59,218 bases of DNA from Pseudomonas triticifolii (GCF_014358015.1 NZ_JACONV010000026.1:1-59218); one strand, 5' to 3'. Numbered from the stretch's first letter, positions 1-9,745 are shown. A program made the numbers and translations. Notes: generated from the letters alone by a model not told the origin.

Positions 1-4
1 ATCC

Positions 5-490
5 TGTGTGTGTGCAGCGAGACAGCGGAGCGCTCTGGACAGAGTGCCAACGCGGAGAGAAGTGGGAGCGGACTTGTCCGGGAAGGCAGTGTGTCAGACG
101 CGACATCTCTACCGAATGCACTGGCCTTTTCGTGGACAAGTCCACTCCCACGGTCCTGTGTGTGCAGCGAGACAGCGGAGCATCCTGGACAGAGTGCCAA
201 CGCGGAGCGAAGTGGGAGCGGACTTGTCCGCGAAGGCAGTGTGTCAGACGCGACATCTCTACCGAATGCACTGGCCTTTTCGTGGACAAGTCCACTCCCA
301 CGGTCCTGTGTGTGTGTGCAGCGAGACAGCGGAGCATCCTGGACAGAGTGCCAACGCGGAGCGAAGTGGGAGCGGACTTGTCCGCGAAGTCAGTGTGTCC
401 GGCGCGACATCTCTACCGAATGCACAGGCCTTTTCGTGGACAAGTCCACTCCCACGACCCGAGACAGCGGAACGTCCTGGACATCATCAG
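5..490. repeat. Tandem REP-like repeat, three ~150-bp units plus a partial fourth
   Basis: Three near-identical units follow each other; the motif GCAGCGAGACAGCGG begins at about 14, 164 and 318, and a truncated copy starts near 458. Each unit holds GTGGGAGCGGACTTGTCC and, some 70 bases on, the inverted partner GGACAAGTCCACTCCCAC, so each can fold into a long hairpin. This is the type of palindrome found in Pseudomonas REP elements. It lies just downstream of the leftward permease gene, a usual place for REPs. Long open frames across it are repeat artefacts. Confidence 0.85.
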
Positions 491-502
491 ATCCAGGTCA
501 CA

Positions 503-1894
503 TCACCCCAGCGCAGCAGCCCCGACACGTGCAGCCTTGCGGCGACGGGAGACGGTCAGGCCCGCGCCGACTACCAGCAAGCTGAGCACGCCGGTCGCGA
601 TGATCTCGATGCGATGGTCTTCCTGGATCAGCATGATCGTCAGCACCGCGACGATGAAAAAGATCACCAGCCAGGTCAGCCACGGGAACAGCCACATCTT
701 GAAGTCGATGGGTTCGCCTGCCGCAATACGCTTCTGACGCATGCGCAATTGCGAAACGGCGATCACCAGGTACACCAGCAACGCAATGGCGCCGGAGCTG
801 GCCAGCAGGAAGTCGAACACTGCCGCCGGTGCAACATAGTTGGCAAACACGGTCAGGAACGCCGCTGCAGTCGACAGCAGCACTGCGCAGTAAGGCGTGC
901 CGCCCTTGCTGGTGCGCTTGGACATTGCCGGTGCATCACCGCGCTTGCCCAGCGAGAACAGCATGCGCGAAGCCGTATACAGCGCCGAGTTCAGGCAACT
1001 GGTCACCGCCACCAACACCACCAGATCGACGATCAGCTTGGCGTTCGGAATGCCCATGGCATCCAGCACTGTCTGGTACGAGCCCACTTCAGCCAGACGC
1101 GGATCGTTCCACGGCACCAGCGACACAACGATGAAAATCGAAACCAGATAAAACAGGAAGATCCGCCAGATCACCGAATTGGTGGCCTTGGTGATCTGCT
1201 TGCCCGGGTTCTTGGATTCCGCCGCCGCAATGGTCACGATCTCGGTGCCCATGAACGAGAACATGGTGGTCAGCATCGCCGCCAGCACCGCGCCCATGCC
1301 GTTCGGCAAAAAGCCGCCGGTGTCGAACAGATGGCTGACGCCGCTGACGTTGCTGGTCGGCAGCAGGCCAAAGATGGCTGCAACACCCAGCACCACAAAG
1401 GCAATGATCGCCACCACCTTGATCAGCGCGAACCAGAACTCGAACTCGCCGTAGTTCTTCACGCTAAAGAGGTTGGTCGCTGTCAGCAGCAGTGTGATGA
1501 CCAGCGTGAACATCCAGATCGCGATGTCCGGGAACCAGGCATGCAGAATGGTCGCAGCCGCATTGGCCTCCAGCGGAATCACCAGCACCCAGAACCACCA
1601 GTACAACCAGCCGATGGTGAAACCGGCCCAGTGCCCGATGGCGCGGTCGGCGTAGGTCGAAAACGACCCGGTGTCAGGCGAGGCAACGGCCATTTCGGCC
1701 AGCATGCGCATGACCAGTACCACCAGCGTACCCGCTGCGGCATACGCCAGCAGCACGGCAGGTCCGGCTTCGGCAATCGCATGGCCGGAGCCGACGAACA
1801 GACCCGCGCCGATGACGCCTGCGATCGACAGCATCGTGATGTGTCGAGGTTTCAGCCCTTGTTCGAGCTCGGAAGAGTTAGCGGTATTGCTCAT
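503..1894 (-). CDS. Amino-acid permease, GABA permease-like (APC superfamily)
   Basis: 463-residue inner-membrane protein with about 12 hydrophobic helices. The N-terminal stretch GVIGAGLFVGSG is the glycine-rich first-helix signature of the amino acid-polyamine-organocation family, and TEIVTIAAAES resembles the GabP/AnsP branch. It probably imports GABA or another amino acid with protons; the exact substrate cannot be read from sequence. The ATG at 1894 is preferred over an upstream in-frame TTG at 2026 because AGGTGG lies just before it and family members begin MSxxxxxxLxxGLKxRHI. Followed by REP-like repeats. Confidence 0.88.
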   Translation of the reverse strand: MSNTANSSELEQGLKPRHITMLSIAGVIGAGLFVGSGHAIAEAGPAVLLAYAAAGTLVVLVMRMLAEMAVASPDTGSFSTYADRAIGHWAGFTIGWLYWWFWVLVIPLEANAAATILHAWFPDIAIWMFTLVITLLLTATNLFSVKNYGEFEFWFALIKVVAIIAFVVLGVAAIFGLLPTSNVSGVSHLFDTGGFLPNGMGAVLAAMLTTMFSFMGTEIVTIAAAESKNPGKQITKATNSVIWRIFLFYLVSIFIVVSLVPWNDPRLAEVGSYQTVLDAMGIPNAKLIVDLVVLVAVTSCLNSALYTASRMLFSLGKRGDAPAMSKRTSKGGTPYCAVLLSTAAAFLTVFANYVAPAAVFDFLLASSGAIALLVYLVIAVSQLRMRQKRIAAGEPIDFKMWLFPWLTWLVIFFIVAVLTIMLIQEDHRIEIIATGVLSLLVVGAGLTVSRRRKAARVGAAALG

Positions 1895-2432
1895 AAAACC
1901 ACCTGTGCAAGACGAGCGAAGCACACCGATGCGCCTCGTAAAAATAAAGCAACGGTGCCGTTCTTTATTCTTGACGCAAGAAATGCGCCAAAATATTTCA
2001 AAAACGACGTCGCTCCTGAAACACAAGGGCTGGAGCCGAACAGGCCGGGAGTGGACAGAATGAAATTTTGGTCTACGGCGTAGGATTTGTTACCGAACGC
2101 CCCAAAAGTCATCCACGCGAGCGCACCGAAAAGATACACGCGCAACAAAAAAGCGCATCAATGGTGCGCACCACCCCATACCACTTGGCAAAAGCTGCTT
2201 CCAACAGAGGGTCAAAGCTGGCAACATCGCGCCTTTTTCGCGCACGCCCACCGGCAACGGGTACTCGATCCACGCGACGGCGTGCCCTTCGGCGACGGTC
2301 TGCTGCGACGATGCGGCAACCTGTAAAACGCTGTCACATTCACCCTTGCACGCAGTTGGTTGTCTTTTGAACGCTGTGCTAGCTTGGCGCTCGCCTCGCA
2401 GAAAAGAGCGCACACCCCTATGAGGACCCCAC
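1895..2432. promoter_or_regulatory. Intergenic region between divergent permease and ABC operon
   Basis: About 540 bases between two divergent transport loci. No convincing gene is present; short frames here lack ribosome-binding sites and family character. It should hold the promoters of both the leftward permease and the rightward ABC operon, but I cannot place them confidently. Confidence 0.5.
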
Positions 2433-3206
2433 ATGGCTGAGGCCACGCCCGCCCTGGAAATCCGCAACCTGCACAAACGCTATGACCAGCTTGAGGTGCT
2501 CAAGGGCATCTCGCTGACGGCGCGTGAAGGTGACGTCATCTCGATTCTGGGCTCATCCGGTTCCGGCAAGTCCACCTTGCTGCGCTGCATCAACCTGCTG
2601 GAAAACCCGCATCAAGGCCAGATTCTGGTCGCAGGCGAAGAACTCAAGCTCAAGACCGCCCGCAATGGCGAACTGGTTGCCGCCGACAACAAACAGATCA
2701 ATCGCCTGCGCAGCGAAATCGGCTTCGTGTTCCAGAACTTCAATCTGTGGCCGCACATGAGCGTGCTCGACAACATTATCGAAGCGCCGCGTCGCGTGCT
2801 GGGCCAGAGCAAGGCTGAAGCCATCGAAGTCGCCGAAGCACTGCTGGCCAAGGTCGGTATCGGCGACAAGCGCCATGCGTATCCGGCCCAGCTTTCGGGA
2901 GGCCAGCAGCAACGCGCGGCCATCGCCCGAACGCTGGCCATGCAGCCTAAAGTCATTCTGTTCGACGAGCCGACCTCGGCACTCGACCCGGAAATGGTTC
3001 AGGAAGTGCTCAACGTCATCCGCGCCCTGGCCGAAGAAGGCCGCACCATGCTGCTGGTGACCCACGAAATGAACTTTGCACGCCAGGTTTCAAGTGAAAT
3101 CGTCTTTTTGCATCAAGGAATGGTCGAAGAACAGGGCACACCGCAGCAAGTGTTCGAGAACCCGCTGTCGGTAAGGTGTAAACAATTCATGTCGAGTCAC
3201 CGCTAA
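2433..3206 (+). CDS. Polar amino-acid ABC transporter ATP-binding protein
   Basis: 257-residue cytoplasmic ATPase that powers the importer encoded by the next three genes. Walker A is GSSGSGKST, the ABC signature LSGGQQQR, Walker B VILFDEPTSALDPE, followed by the switch histidine in LLVTHEMNFA. Length and insert pattern match the HisP/GlnQ/ArgT-type polar amino-acid subfamily. First gene of a four-gene operon; the binding protein gene starts 13 bases after its stop. Substrate is probably a basic or polar amino acid (histidine, arginine, ornithine or similar). Confidence 0.93.
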   Translation: MAEATPALEIRNLHKRYDQLEVLKGISLTAREGDVISILGSSGSGKSTLLRCINLLENPHQGQILVAGEELKLKTARNGELVAADNKQINRLRSEIGFVFQNFNLWPHMSVLDNIIEAPRRVLGQSKAEAIEVAEALLAKVGIGDKRHAYPAQLSGGQQQRAAIARTLAMQPKVILFDEPTSALDPEMVQEVLNVIRALAEEGRTMLLVTHEMNFARQVSSEIVFLHQGMVEEQGTPQQVFENPLSVRCKQFMSSHR

Positions 3207-3219
3207 CGGAGCAACACCC

Positions 3220-3981
3220 ATGCAGACGTACAAGAAAATCCTGCTGGTCGCAGCGGCCACCCTGGCTTTCACGACCAGTGCTTTTGCCGAAACCCTGAAA
3301 ATGGGTATCGAAGCGGCCTACCCGCCGTTCAACAACAAGGATGCAAGCGGTCAGGTCGTCGGTTTCGACTATGAGATCGGCCAGGCCCTGTGCGCCAAGC
3401 TCAAGGTCGAATGCCAGGTGGTGACTTCTGACTGGGACGGCATCATCCCGGCCCTTAATGCACAGAAGTTCGACTTCCTGATCTCCTCGCTGTCGATCAC
3501 CGACGAACGCAAGCAGGTGGTGGACTTCACCGACCCGTACTACTCGAACAAGCTGCAGTTCATCGCACCGAAAACCTCCAGCCTCGACGTTTCGTCCATC
3601 GACAAGGCCAAAGAAAGCCTTGCCGGCAAGGCGGTCGGCGCACAGCGCTCGACGCTGGCCAGCACCTGGCTGGAAGACAAGCTGGGCATTCTCGACGCCA
3701 AGCTCTACGACACTCAGGAAAACGCCTTCCTCGACCTGACCTCCGGTCGCGTTGACGCCATGCTTGCCGACAAGTACGTCAGCTACGAATGGCTGAAAAG
3801 CGATGCCGGCAAGAACTTCGAGTTCAAGGGTGAGCCTGTCGAGCAGAATGACAAGATCGGCATTGCCGTGCGCAAGGGCGATCCACTGCGTGAGCGCCTG
3901 AACGAGGCACTGAAAGAAATCATCGCTGACGGCACCTACAAGAAGATCAACGACAAGTACTTCCCTTTCAGCATTCTCTGA
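3220..3981 (+). CDS. Amino-acid ABC transporter periplasmic binding protein
   Basis: 253 residues, family 3 solute-binding protein. Residues 1-23 form a Sec signal peptide (positive MQTYKK, hydrophobic core, cleavage after AFA). The mature part starts ETLKMGIEAAYPPFN and contains the family stretch GFDYEIGQALCAKL, typical of lysine/arginine/ornithine and histidine binding proteins. Two cysteines (in ALCAKLKVECQ) may form the disulfide seen in HisJ/ArgT proteins. It captures the amino acid in the periplasm and delivers it to the two permeases downstream. Confidence 0.92.
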   Translation: MQTYKKILLVAAATLAFTTSAFAETLKMGIEAAYPPFNNKDASGQVVGFDYEIGQALCAKLKVECQVVTSDWDGIIPALNAQKFDFLISSLSITDERKQVVDFTDPYYSNKLQFIAPKTSSLDVSSIDKAKESLAGKAVGAQRSTLASTWLEDKLGILDAKLYDTQENAFLDLTSGRVDAMLADKYVSYEWLKSDAGKNFEFKGEPVEQNDKIGIAVRKGDPLRERLNEALKEIIADGTYKKINDKYFPFSIL

Positions 3982-4047
3982 TTCACCTGACAGCGTCGCC
4001 GCGGCTTCACCCCGAAGCGCGGCGACATGTCCTGAAAAAGCCTGCCC

Positions 4048-4743
4048 ATGAACATTGATCTCCACGGATTCGGCCCGGCCCTTGCGGCTGGCGCGCTGAT
4101 GACGGTCCAACTGGCACTCTCGGCCCTGTGCCTTGGGCTGGTGCTCGGACTGCTCGGCGCACTGGCCAAGACTTCGCCTTACAAGCCCCTGCAATGGCTG
4201 GGCGGTACCTACTCAACCCTCGTGCGCGGCGTTCCCGAACTGCTCTGGGTGTTGCTGATTTACTTCGGCACCGTCAACGGCATGCGCGCGCTGGGCGAGC
4301 TGTTCGGCAAGCCGGACCTGGCCCTGAGCGCCTTCGCCGCTGGCGTCATCGCGCTGGGTTTGTGCTTTGGTGCCTACGCCACCGAGGTGTTTCGCGGCGC
4401 AATCCTCGCCATTCCCAAAGGCCATCGCGAAGCGGGTCTTGCGCTGGGCATGTCGCGCACGCGCATTCTCTACAAGCTGATCCTGCCGCAGATGTGGCGC
4501 ATCGCCCTGCCCGGCCTGGGCAACCTGTTCATGATCCTGATGAAAGACACCGCGCTGGTCTCGGTGATCGGCCTTGAAGAAATCATGCGTCACGCGCAGA
4601 TCGCCGTGGGCTTCACCAAGCAGGCGTTCACCTTCTATATGGTCGCGGCCATCATGTACCTGGGCCTGACCGTGCTGGCGATGATCGGCATGTACTTCCT
4701 GGAAAAACGCGCCGCTCGCGGCTTTGCGAGGAGCGCGTCATGA
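4048..4743 (+). CDS. Amino-acid ABC transporter permease (HisQ-like)
   Basis: 231-residue inner-membrane subunit with about five helices. The EAA loop appears as HREAGLALGMSRTRILYKLILPQ, which couples the permease to the ATPase. N-terminal MTVQLALSALCLGLVLG fits the HisQ/ArtQ type. Its last codons overlap the start of the next permease (ATGA, 4 bases), indicating translational coupling and 1:1 production of the heterodimer. Confidence 0.92.
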   Translation: MNIDLHGFGPALAAGALMTVQLALSALCLGLVLGLLGALAKTSPYKPLQWLGGTYSTLVRGVPELLWVLLIYFGTVNGMRALGELFGKPDLALSAFAAGVIALGLCFGAYATEVFRGAILAIPKGHREAGLALGMSRTRILYKLILPQMWRIALPGLGNLFMILMKDTALVSVIGLEEIMRHAQIAVGFTKQAFTFYMVAAIMYLGLTVLAMIGMYFLEKRAARGFARSAS

Positions 4744-5429
4744 ACTGGGAAGTCATCATAAAATGGCTGCCACGCCTGGCCCAGGGCGCGACCCTGACGC
4801 TGGAACTGGTGGCGATTGCGGTCATCGCAGGCTTGATCCTCGCGATTCCGATGGGCATCGCCCGCGCCTCACGACACTGGCCGGTGCGTGCGCTGCCGTA
4901 TGCCTACATTTTCTTCTTCCGGGGCACGCCGCTGCTGGTTCAGCTGTTTTTGGTCTACTACGGCCTGGCGCAGTTCGACGCCGTGCGCCAAAGCGCGTTG
5001 TGGCCTTACCTGCGCGACCCGTTCTGGTGTGCCGTCATCACCATGACCCTGCACACGGCCGCCTACATCGCGGAAATCCTGCGCGGTGCCATCCAGGCCG
5101 TGCCAGCCGGAGAGGTCGAGGCAGCGCGGGCGCTGGGCATGTCGAAGTGGAAGGCGCTGTTCTACATCGTCCTGCCACGTGCCGCCCGCATCGGCCTGCC
5201 CGCCTATAGCAACGAAGTGATTCTGATGCTCAAGGCCAGCGCACTGGCCAGCACCGTCACGCTGCTGGAACTGACCGGCATGGCGCGCACGATCATTGCG
5301 CGCACCTACATGCCTGTTGAGATCTTTTTCGCCGCCGGCCTGTTCTACCTCGTCATGGCCTTCGTGCTGGTGCAGGGCTTCCGGCTGCTGGAAAAGCTGT
5401 TACGCGTAGACGCGAGCCAAGGTCGCTGA
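4740..5429 (+). CDS. Amino-acid ABC transporter permease (HisM-like)
   Basis: 229-residue partner permease. EAA loop: GEVEAARALGMSKWKALFYIVLPRA. FFRGTPLLVQLFLVYYG is the characteristic stretch of HisM/GlnP-type permeases. Last gene of the importer operon; a hairpin follows 6 bases after the stop. Confidence 0.92.
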   Translation: MNWEVIIKWLPRLAQGATLTLELVAIAVIAGLILAIPMGIARASRHWPVRALPYAYIFFFRGTPLLVQLFLVYYGLAQFDAVRQSALWPYLRDPFWCAVITMTLHTAAYIAEILRGAIQAVPAGEVEAARALGMSKWKALFYIVLPRAARIGLPAYSNEVILMLKASALASTVTLLELTGMARTIIARTYMPVEIFFAAGLFYLVMAFVLVQGFRLLEKLLRVDASQGR

Positions 5430-5435
5430 TATGAA

Positions 5436-5464
5436 GAGGGCTGGCTTTCATTCAGCCAGCCCTC
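5436..5464 (+). terminator. Hairpin after ABC operon
   Basis: Perfect 11-bp inverted repeat GAGGGCTGGCT / AGCCAGCCCTC with a 7-base loop lies between the importer operon and the methyltransferase gene. No U-tract follows, so it may be a Rho-dependent or mRNA-stabilising hairpin rather than a full intrinsic terminator. Confidence 0.6.
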
Positions 5465-5483
5465 ACACGCGAAGCCACCGACC

Positions 5484-6692
5484 ATGACCTCTGAAACCAG
5501 CCTGCAGAACGATCAGCTTCGCAGCCACTTTGGTGCGCTGGACAGCTTCCTGTTCGCGCATCAGGGGCTGTGGCGACCCAAGCCGTTCACCCACCTGCGT
5601 CTGCCCTGGGAAGCTCAACACCCCGAACTGGCCGACTGGCTGCGCCAACGCACCCTCGACCAGGCAGACGCGGCCCCTGAACAGCTCGACGCGCCCTTCC
5701 CATTCACGCAACTGGCCGCCGAAGCCGCAGCCTTGAGCCAAGTGGGCGAACTGCCCGCCTTCCCGCTCGCGCCCGCCGAGCCGCGCATGAGCGTGGACGT
5801 ACCGGGGCGTAAATGGCAACAGATCGAAGCCTTCGCCCGTCACCTCGACACCCGGCAGCCCAACACCCACTGGCTGGACTGGTGCGCAGGCAAAGGCCAT
5901 CTGGGTCGCCGCCTGACCGGCCGCAGCCAGCAACTGACCTGCCTGGAACGCGACGCGGCACTGGTCGAAGCAGGCCTGAACCTCAGCGCACGTCAGGGCA
6001 TCGAGGCCAGGCATGTGCAGCAGGACGTCATGGCTGACGATGCCTGGCGCAGCCTGCAACCGCACCACAGCCCGGTGGCGCTGCACGCCTGTGGCGATCT
6101 GCATGTGCAATTGATGCAACTGGCCAGCCAGACCGGCTGCCAACAGCTGGCCATTGCGCCCTGCTGTTACAACCGCACGCGTCACGCCGACTATCAGCCA
6201 CTGTCCATCGAAGGCCTGGCTTCGGGGCTCAAGCTGTCGCGTGATGAGCTGGGCCTGCCGCTGAGCGAAACCGTGACCGCAGGCGCTCGGGTCCGCCGCC
6301 AGCGGGACACGTCCATGGCGCGACGTTTGGGTTTTGACCTGTTGCAACGCACGCTGCGCGGCAGCGACGACTATCTGCCCACGCCCTCACTGCCCGTTGC
6401 CTGGCTGGATGTGCCCTTTTCAGACTATTGCTGCCATCTGTCGCGATTGAAAAACTTGCCCGAGCCAGGCGTACAAGACTGGGCGAAACTGGAAGCGGCG
6501 GGCTGGCAACGACTGGCCCAAGTGCGCAACCTTGAGCAGGTCCGCAATCTGTTCAGGCGACCTCTGGAAATGTGGCTGGTACTGGACCGGGCGCTTTATG
6601 TTCAGGAGCAGGGTTACAAGGTCAGGGTCGGGACGTTTTGTGACGCTCAGGTCACCCCGCGTAACCTGCTGATTCTGGCCCACAGGCTGTGA
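5484..6692 (+). CDS. Class I SAM-dependent methyltransferase (Methyltransf_32 type)
   Basis: 402 residues. The SAM-binding motif I is LDWCAGKGHLGRRL (about residues 130-143), followed by LTCLERDAALVEAG with the acidic residue expected to bind the ribose. LHACGDLHVQLM and APCCYN further on match the PF13679-type methyltransferase fold, in which the latter replaces the usual NPPY motif. Proteins of this type are thought to act on RNA or protein, but the substrate is unknown. It stands alone, 54 bases after the importer operon. Confidence 0.75.
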   Translation: MTSETSLQNDQLRSHFGALDSFLFAHQGLWRPKPFTHLRLPWEAQHPELADWLRQRTLDQADAAPEQLDAPFPFTQLAAEAAALSQVGELPAFPLAPAEPRMSVDVPGRKWQQIEAFARHLDTRQPNTHWLDWCAGKGHLGRRLTGRSQQLTCLERDAALVEAGLNLSARQGIEARHVQQDVMADDAWRSLQPHHSPVALHACGDLHVQLMQLASQTGCQQLAIAPCCYNRTRHADYQPLSIEGLASGLKLSRDELGLPLSETVTAGARVRRQRDTSMARRLGFDLLQRTLRGSDDYLPTPSLPVAWLDVPFSDYCCHLSRLKNLPEPGVQDWAKLEAAGWQRLAQVRNLEQVRNLFRRPLEMWLVLDRALYVQEQGYKVRVGTFCDAQVTPRNLLILAHRL

Positions 6693-6942
6693 AGGAAATC
6701 AACAGAACATCCTGTGGATAAGTCTGTTGATGAAAATTCCGACGAGTGCAATAAAGCTTGGCGCGCCAGTTACTCAAGCCCCTGATTATTCCTGGCCGTG
6801 CTGTCAGGAACCCGCAAAAACAGTGGTTTGCGAGAGACATCGGACAAGTACACACTTGCGGCCATGTGTGCAAACGTTTATGCGGGAATTGTGCATAAAG
6901 ATTTAGTAAAGGCTCTGAAACAGGCCTGTCAGGGGGCAAAAT
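6693..6942. other. Intergenic region
   Basis: Convergent space between the methyltransferase and the DUF6124 gene. I see no gene here; only the terminator hairpin at its right end. Confidence 0.4.
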
Positions 6943-6968
6943 CGTGCGCTGGCAAACACCGGCGCACG
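6943..6968 (-). terminator. Terminator after DUF6124 gene
   Basis: Imperfect inverted repeat (CGTGCGCTGG / CCGGCGCACG) with a 6-base loop, followed on the minus strand by GATTTT. It sits 20 bases after the stop of the leftward DUF6124 gene. Confidence 0.6.
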
Positions 6969-6988
6969 ACCCGATTTGACGCCGTTTT

Positions 6989-7312
6989 TCAGACTTCTTC
7001 CACGCAGTCCAGCGACCGTTCGACCATCACTTTGGCCATCTCCACCATGTGCATGGCGGCGAAGGCCAGATCGCGTCTTGAGCCGTTCAATTCATCGCCC
7101 AACTCGTAAGCCGTTGCCGACGCGCAGCGCAGAAAGTCGAGGGCGTGCAGCAGCGTTGATTCCAGGCTGATGTAATCGCTGGTCTTGTCTTGAGGATCCT
7201 TGCGGGATCGACCGGTCGGCAAGTAACACGCCATGGCGCGATTGACGACGGCCTGGTCGAAGATCGGGGCGGTGGACGATTGCGGGGGTGGATCGGGGGT
7301 TACTTTGACCAT
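6989..7312 (-). CDS. DUF6124/DUF3077-type small protein
   Basis: 107 residues, acidic, no signal peptide or membrane helix. The C-terminal half (LLHALDFLRCASATAYELGDEL ... AMHMVEMAKVMVERSL) is helical and of the kind found as many paralogues in Pseudomonas genomes. Function unknown. Start chosen at the ATG at 7312, with AAGGAGC a few bases upstream. Confidence 0.75.
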   Translation of the reverse strand: MVKVTPDPPPQSSTAPIFDQAVVNRAMACYLPTGRSRKDPQDKTSDYISLESTLLHALDFLRCASATAYELGDELNGSRRDLAFAAMHMVEMAKVMVERSLDCVEEV

Positions 7313-7776
7313 CTTTTAGCTCCTTCCATGAAGTCGCTGCCTGATCGCTACTAAACGAAAGGCGGCGACTGTACGCGAGTTAGTAGACCGGCGAGCTAAG
7401 TAACCGGCGCACCCGAAGGCGCCAAGCGCACAGCCGCCATAACATCGGCAAACGCCAGATGGAGACACGGTTGTGATGCCTTAACTCGGTGCGGGCTACT
7501 AAACCCGATCGCTGATAGGCAGCGACGGAGGGAGGGTAAGAGCACAGACCCAAAGGCACAAGCGGGCCGGGATTCTCTCGGAAATGTCCGTCAAAGGAAA
7601 GAGACAAAACCTGCAAAAAACCGCCTGAAAGCGTTGCAAAGCGTGAGCGGGCGGCCGATTTGAGGGAAGCGCTCTGCGCGCTTTTGACATCGCACTGGCT
7701 CCAGGCAGACACGCAACAGCGTAAGGCAGCTTGCCGACTAATATTTCAAGAACGGCGGATGATCCGCAAACCGGTC
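7313..7776. other. Intergenic region, no gene recognised
   Basis: About 460 bases between two leftward genes. Short frames lack protein-like composition. It should contain the promoter of the DUF6124 gene and the 3' end of the J-domain transcript. Confidence 0.4.
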
Positions 7777-8805
7777 TTAAAACTGATCGTCCCTCAACCG
7801 CGTGAACGGCACGCTGCGCCCCTGCAACTTGCGCAGCGTCAACTTGTACGCACTGGACTTGATCTGGCTGCCCATCGGCGTTTCCTCCAGCAAAATCCGC
7901 CCCGACGCAAACGCACAGCCCGTGTCCAGCATCTTGTACTTGAGCAGGTACAGCCCCGCGTCCATCTTGCTGAACGTGAACGTCGCACCCACCGGCACGA
8001 ACGCATGACGAAACGCCTTACGCCCCACCGCATCCGTCACCTTGGCGTACACCGCCGAACCGCCCGCCGTGTTATCCACCGTGATCTGCGACCAGCCGTT
8101 GTCCTTGAGCGTGGGCATGTCCTTCACATAACCGGCCTTCTGCGGCCAGGGCGCGCCCATCGGATCGACCGTCGGCACCTCACACTCAGGCACCACAGCC
8201 TCCACCGGCTGCTCGGCGACCGCTGCAGGCGCATCCACCACGACCGGCGCAGGCTTGACCCAGGTTTGCACGACCGGCACGGATTCAGTCGGCACAAACG
8301 ACTTACGTGCATTAGGGTCGTAGCCCATCCAGGCACCGGCCGCGCAACACATCACGAACACCGTTGCCCATCGCCACGCACTGTTGCGCCGCTGACGGTT
8401 GGGTGGGCTTGAAGAGCTGGAAGCACTTGAGGAGGCACTGGCCCGTCGTCGTTCGGGGCCATGGTAGGCAGGGCTGTGCCCGGCAGAAGACATAGACGCA
8501 GCGGCAGCGGCGTAACCATGAGCAGCACGCCCACGCGCCGCCTGCACCTGCTGGCGGCGCGCAGCTTCTTCACGTGCCTTCTGCTCATCGGCCACAAGCT
8601 GCGCGTCATACGCCGCGCGCCTGCCCGCATCGGCCAACACATCGTGAGACGCGTTGACGATGCCCATCATGTCCGAGGCATAAGGGTCGGAATTCCTGTC
8701 CGGGTGCAGCTTCTGAGCGATCTTGCGATAAGCCTTCTTGATCTGATCAGGAGAGGCATCGCGAGCGACATTCAGCAGCTCGTAATGCGTGGGCGTTCTC
8801 TGCAT
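7777..8805 (-). CDS. Membrane-anchored J-domain (DnaJ-like) protein
   Basis: 342 residues. The N-terminal J domain (about 5-70) has the essential HPD at 34-36 and FAM helices such as QIKKAYRKIAQKLHPD, so it should stimulate the ATPase of an Hsp70. An Ala/Ser-rich linker (90-140) leads to one hydrophobic segment at about 144-161. The remaining 180 residues look like an independent domain after proline- and valine-rich sequence. It has no zinc-finger or Gly/Phe region, so it is a type III J protein, probably tethered to the membrane. Confidence 0.8.
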   Translation of the reverse strand: MQRTPTHYELLNVARDASPDQIKKAYRKIAQKLHPDRNSDPYASDMMGIVNASHDVLADAGRRAAYDAQLVADEQKAREEAARRQQVQAARGRAAHGYAAAAASMSSAGHSPAYHGPERRRASASSSASSSSSPPNRQRRNSAWRWATVFVMCCAAGAWMGYDPNARKSFVPTESVPVVQTWVKPAPVVVDAPAAVAEQPVEAVVPECEVPTVDPMGAPWPQKAGYVKDMPTLKDNGWSQITVDNTAGGSAVYAKVTDAVGRKAFRHAFVPVGATFTFSKMDAGLYLLKYKMLDTGCAFASGRILLEETPMGSQIKSSAYKLTLRKLQGRSVPFTRLRDDQF

Positions 8806-8910
8806 TGCACTAGCTGTCCATCGCCGACTGCCATTTTGATACAGCTATATCGGCCAAAAACGCCCGAACTCCAATCGCAATGCTACACACCCGATACAAA
8901 CCAAAAAAAA

Positions 8911-8936
8911 ATGCCCGGGTCCTGAGACCCGGGCAT
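8911..8936 (-). terminator. Strong intrinsic terminator (leftward)
   Basis: Perfect 11-bp inverted repeat ATGCCCGGGTC / GACCCGGGCAT with loop CTGA. The minus strand continues into nine T residues. It would end a leftward transcript from about 8940-9060. Confidence 0.85.
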
Positions 8937-8940
8937 CGTT

Positions 8941-9060
8941 TTAAAGCATCGAGACCTTCACACCCGCCGAAGCGACCTTGACGATCCCGACCCGGTGATG
9001 ACTTCATCAGCGTCCAGACGCACATTCATGCGATTCAGACGGCAATGCATAGCCTCTCTA
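8941..9060 (-). other. Possible remnant of a small gene
   Basis: Directly upstream of a strong leftward terminator the minus strand reads MNVRLDADEVIT in one frame and VGIVKVASAGVKVSML in the next, ending in TAA at about 8941. A single frameshift would join them. I do not recognise the product; this may be a decayed short gene. Confidence 0.3.
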
Positions 9061-9580
9061 TCACCTGACGCATGCCCGACCGGGCAAAACGTCGTTACCA
9101 ATATCCTGCAACCGCTTCTCAGTGAATGGCTGGCTTCCGGTGTACTGCATCCCCGAAACCCTGCAACGATCCTTCGTATCATTCATCGGATAATCCTTTA
9201 TCCAGAACTGAAAAGTGAACGCCCCTCGCCGCTGACTCAGTGGCTTGGGCCGTTGAGAACAAGCCTATGCAAAGCCCCCACACCCTGCAACCCGCCCAAA
9301 AGCCCCCAAGCCTTCCCGACCACCCAAACACACCACAACGCCACCAGCGCCCAACCCCCTTATTCGCCTGCCCGAGTTAAAAATCCCCGCCCCTCCATCG
9401 CCATCACCCGCCTCGACAGACGCCTGAACCGATACCGCAAAAAACCCTTATTACCGCCACCAAGCCGCCTAATCCGCCAAAACCCAAGGAAACGTCCCGC
9501 ACCCACAATAACCCCCGTCCTGCAAACCACCCCCTCGCCGCCCCGATGGCAAAAATTTTTCAACTGAATCAGACAGCTAG
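9061..9580. other. Intergenic region, no gene recognised
   Basis: C-rich, proline-coding frames run here on the plus strand but lack start signals and family resemblance. I see no supported gene. Confidence 0.35.
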
Positions 9581-9582
9581 GC

Positions 9583-9610
9583 TTTACAAGCGCATCAGAC
9601 TCTATATACT
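9583..9610 (+). promoter_or_regulatory. Promoter of tRNA-Thr
   Basis: TTTACA (9583-9588) and TATACT (9605-9610) with a 16-base spacer, ending 13 bases before the tRNA. Placement and match to sigma-70 consensus are good. Confidence 0.65.
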
Positions 9611-9623
9611 CGCAGCCCATCAC

Positions 9624-9745
<122 letters not shown>

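Noticed and set aside
8..2083. 691-residue plus-strand frame over repeats and the permease gene
   Set aside because: Antisense to a clear membrane transporter; His/Gln/Arg-rich composition is typical of a shadow frame in GC-rich DNA.
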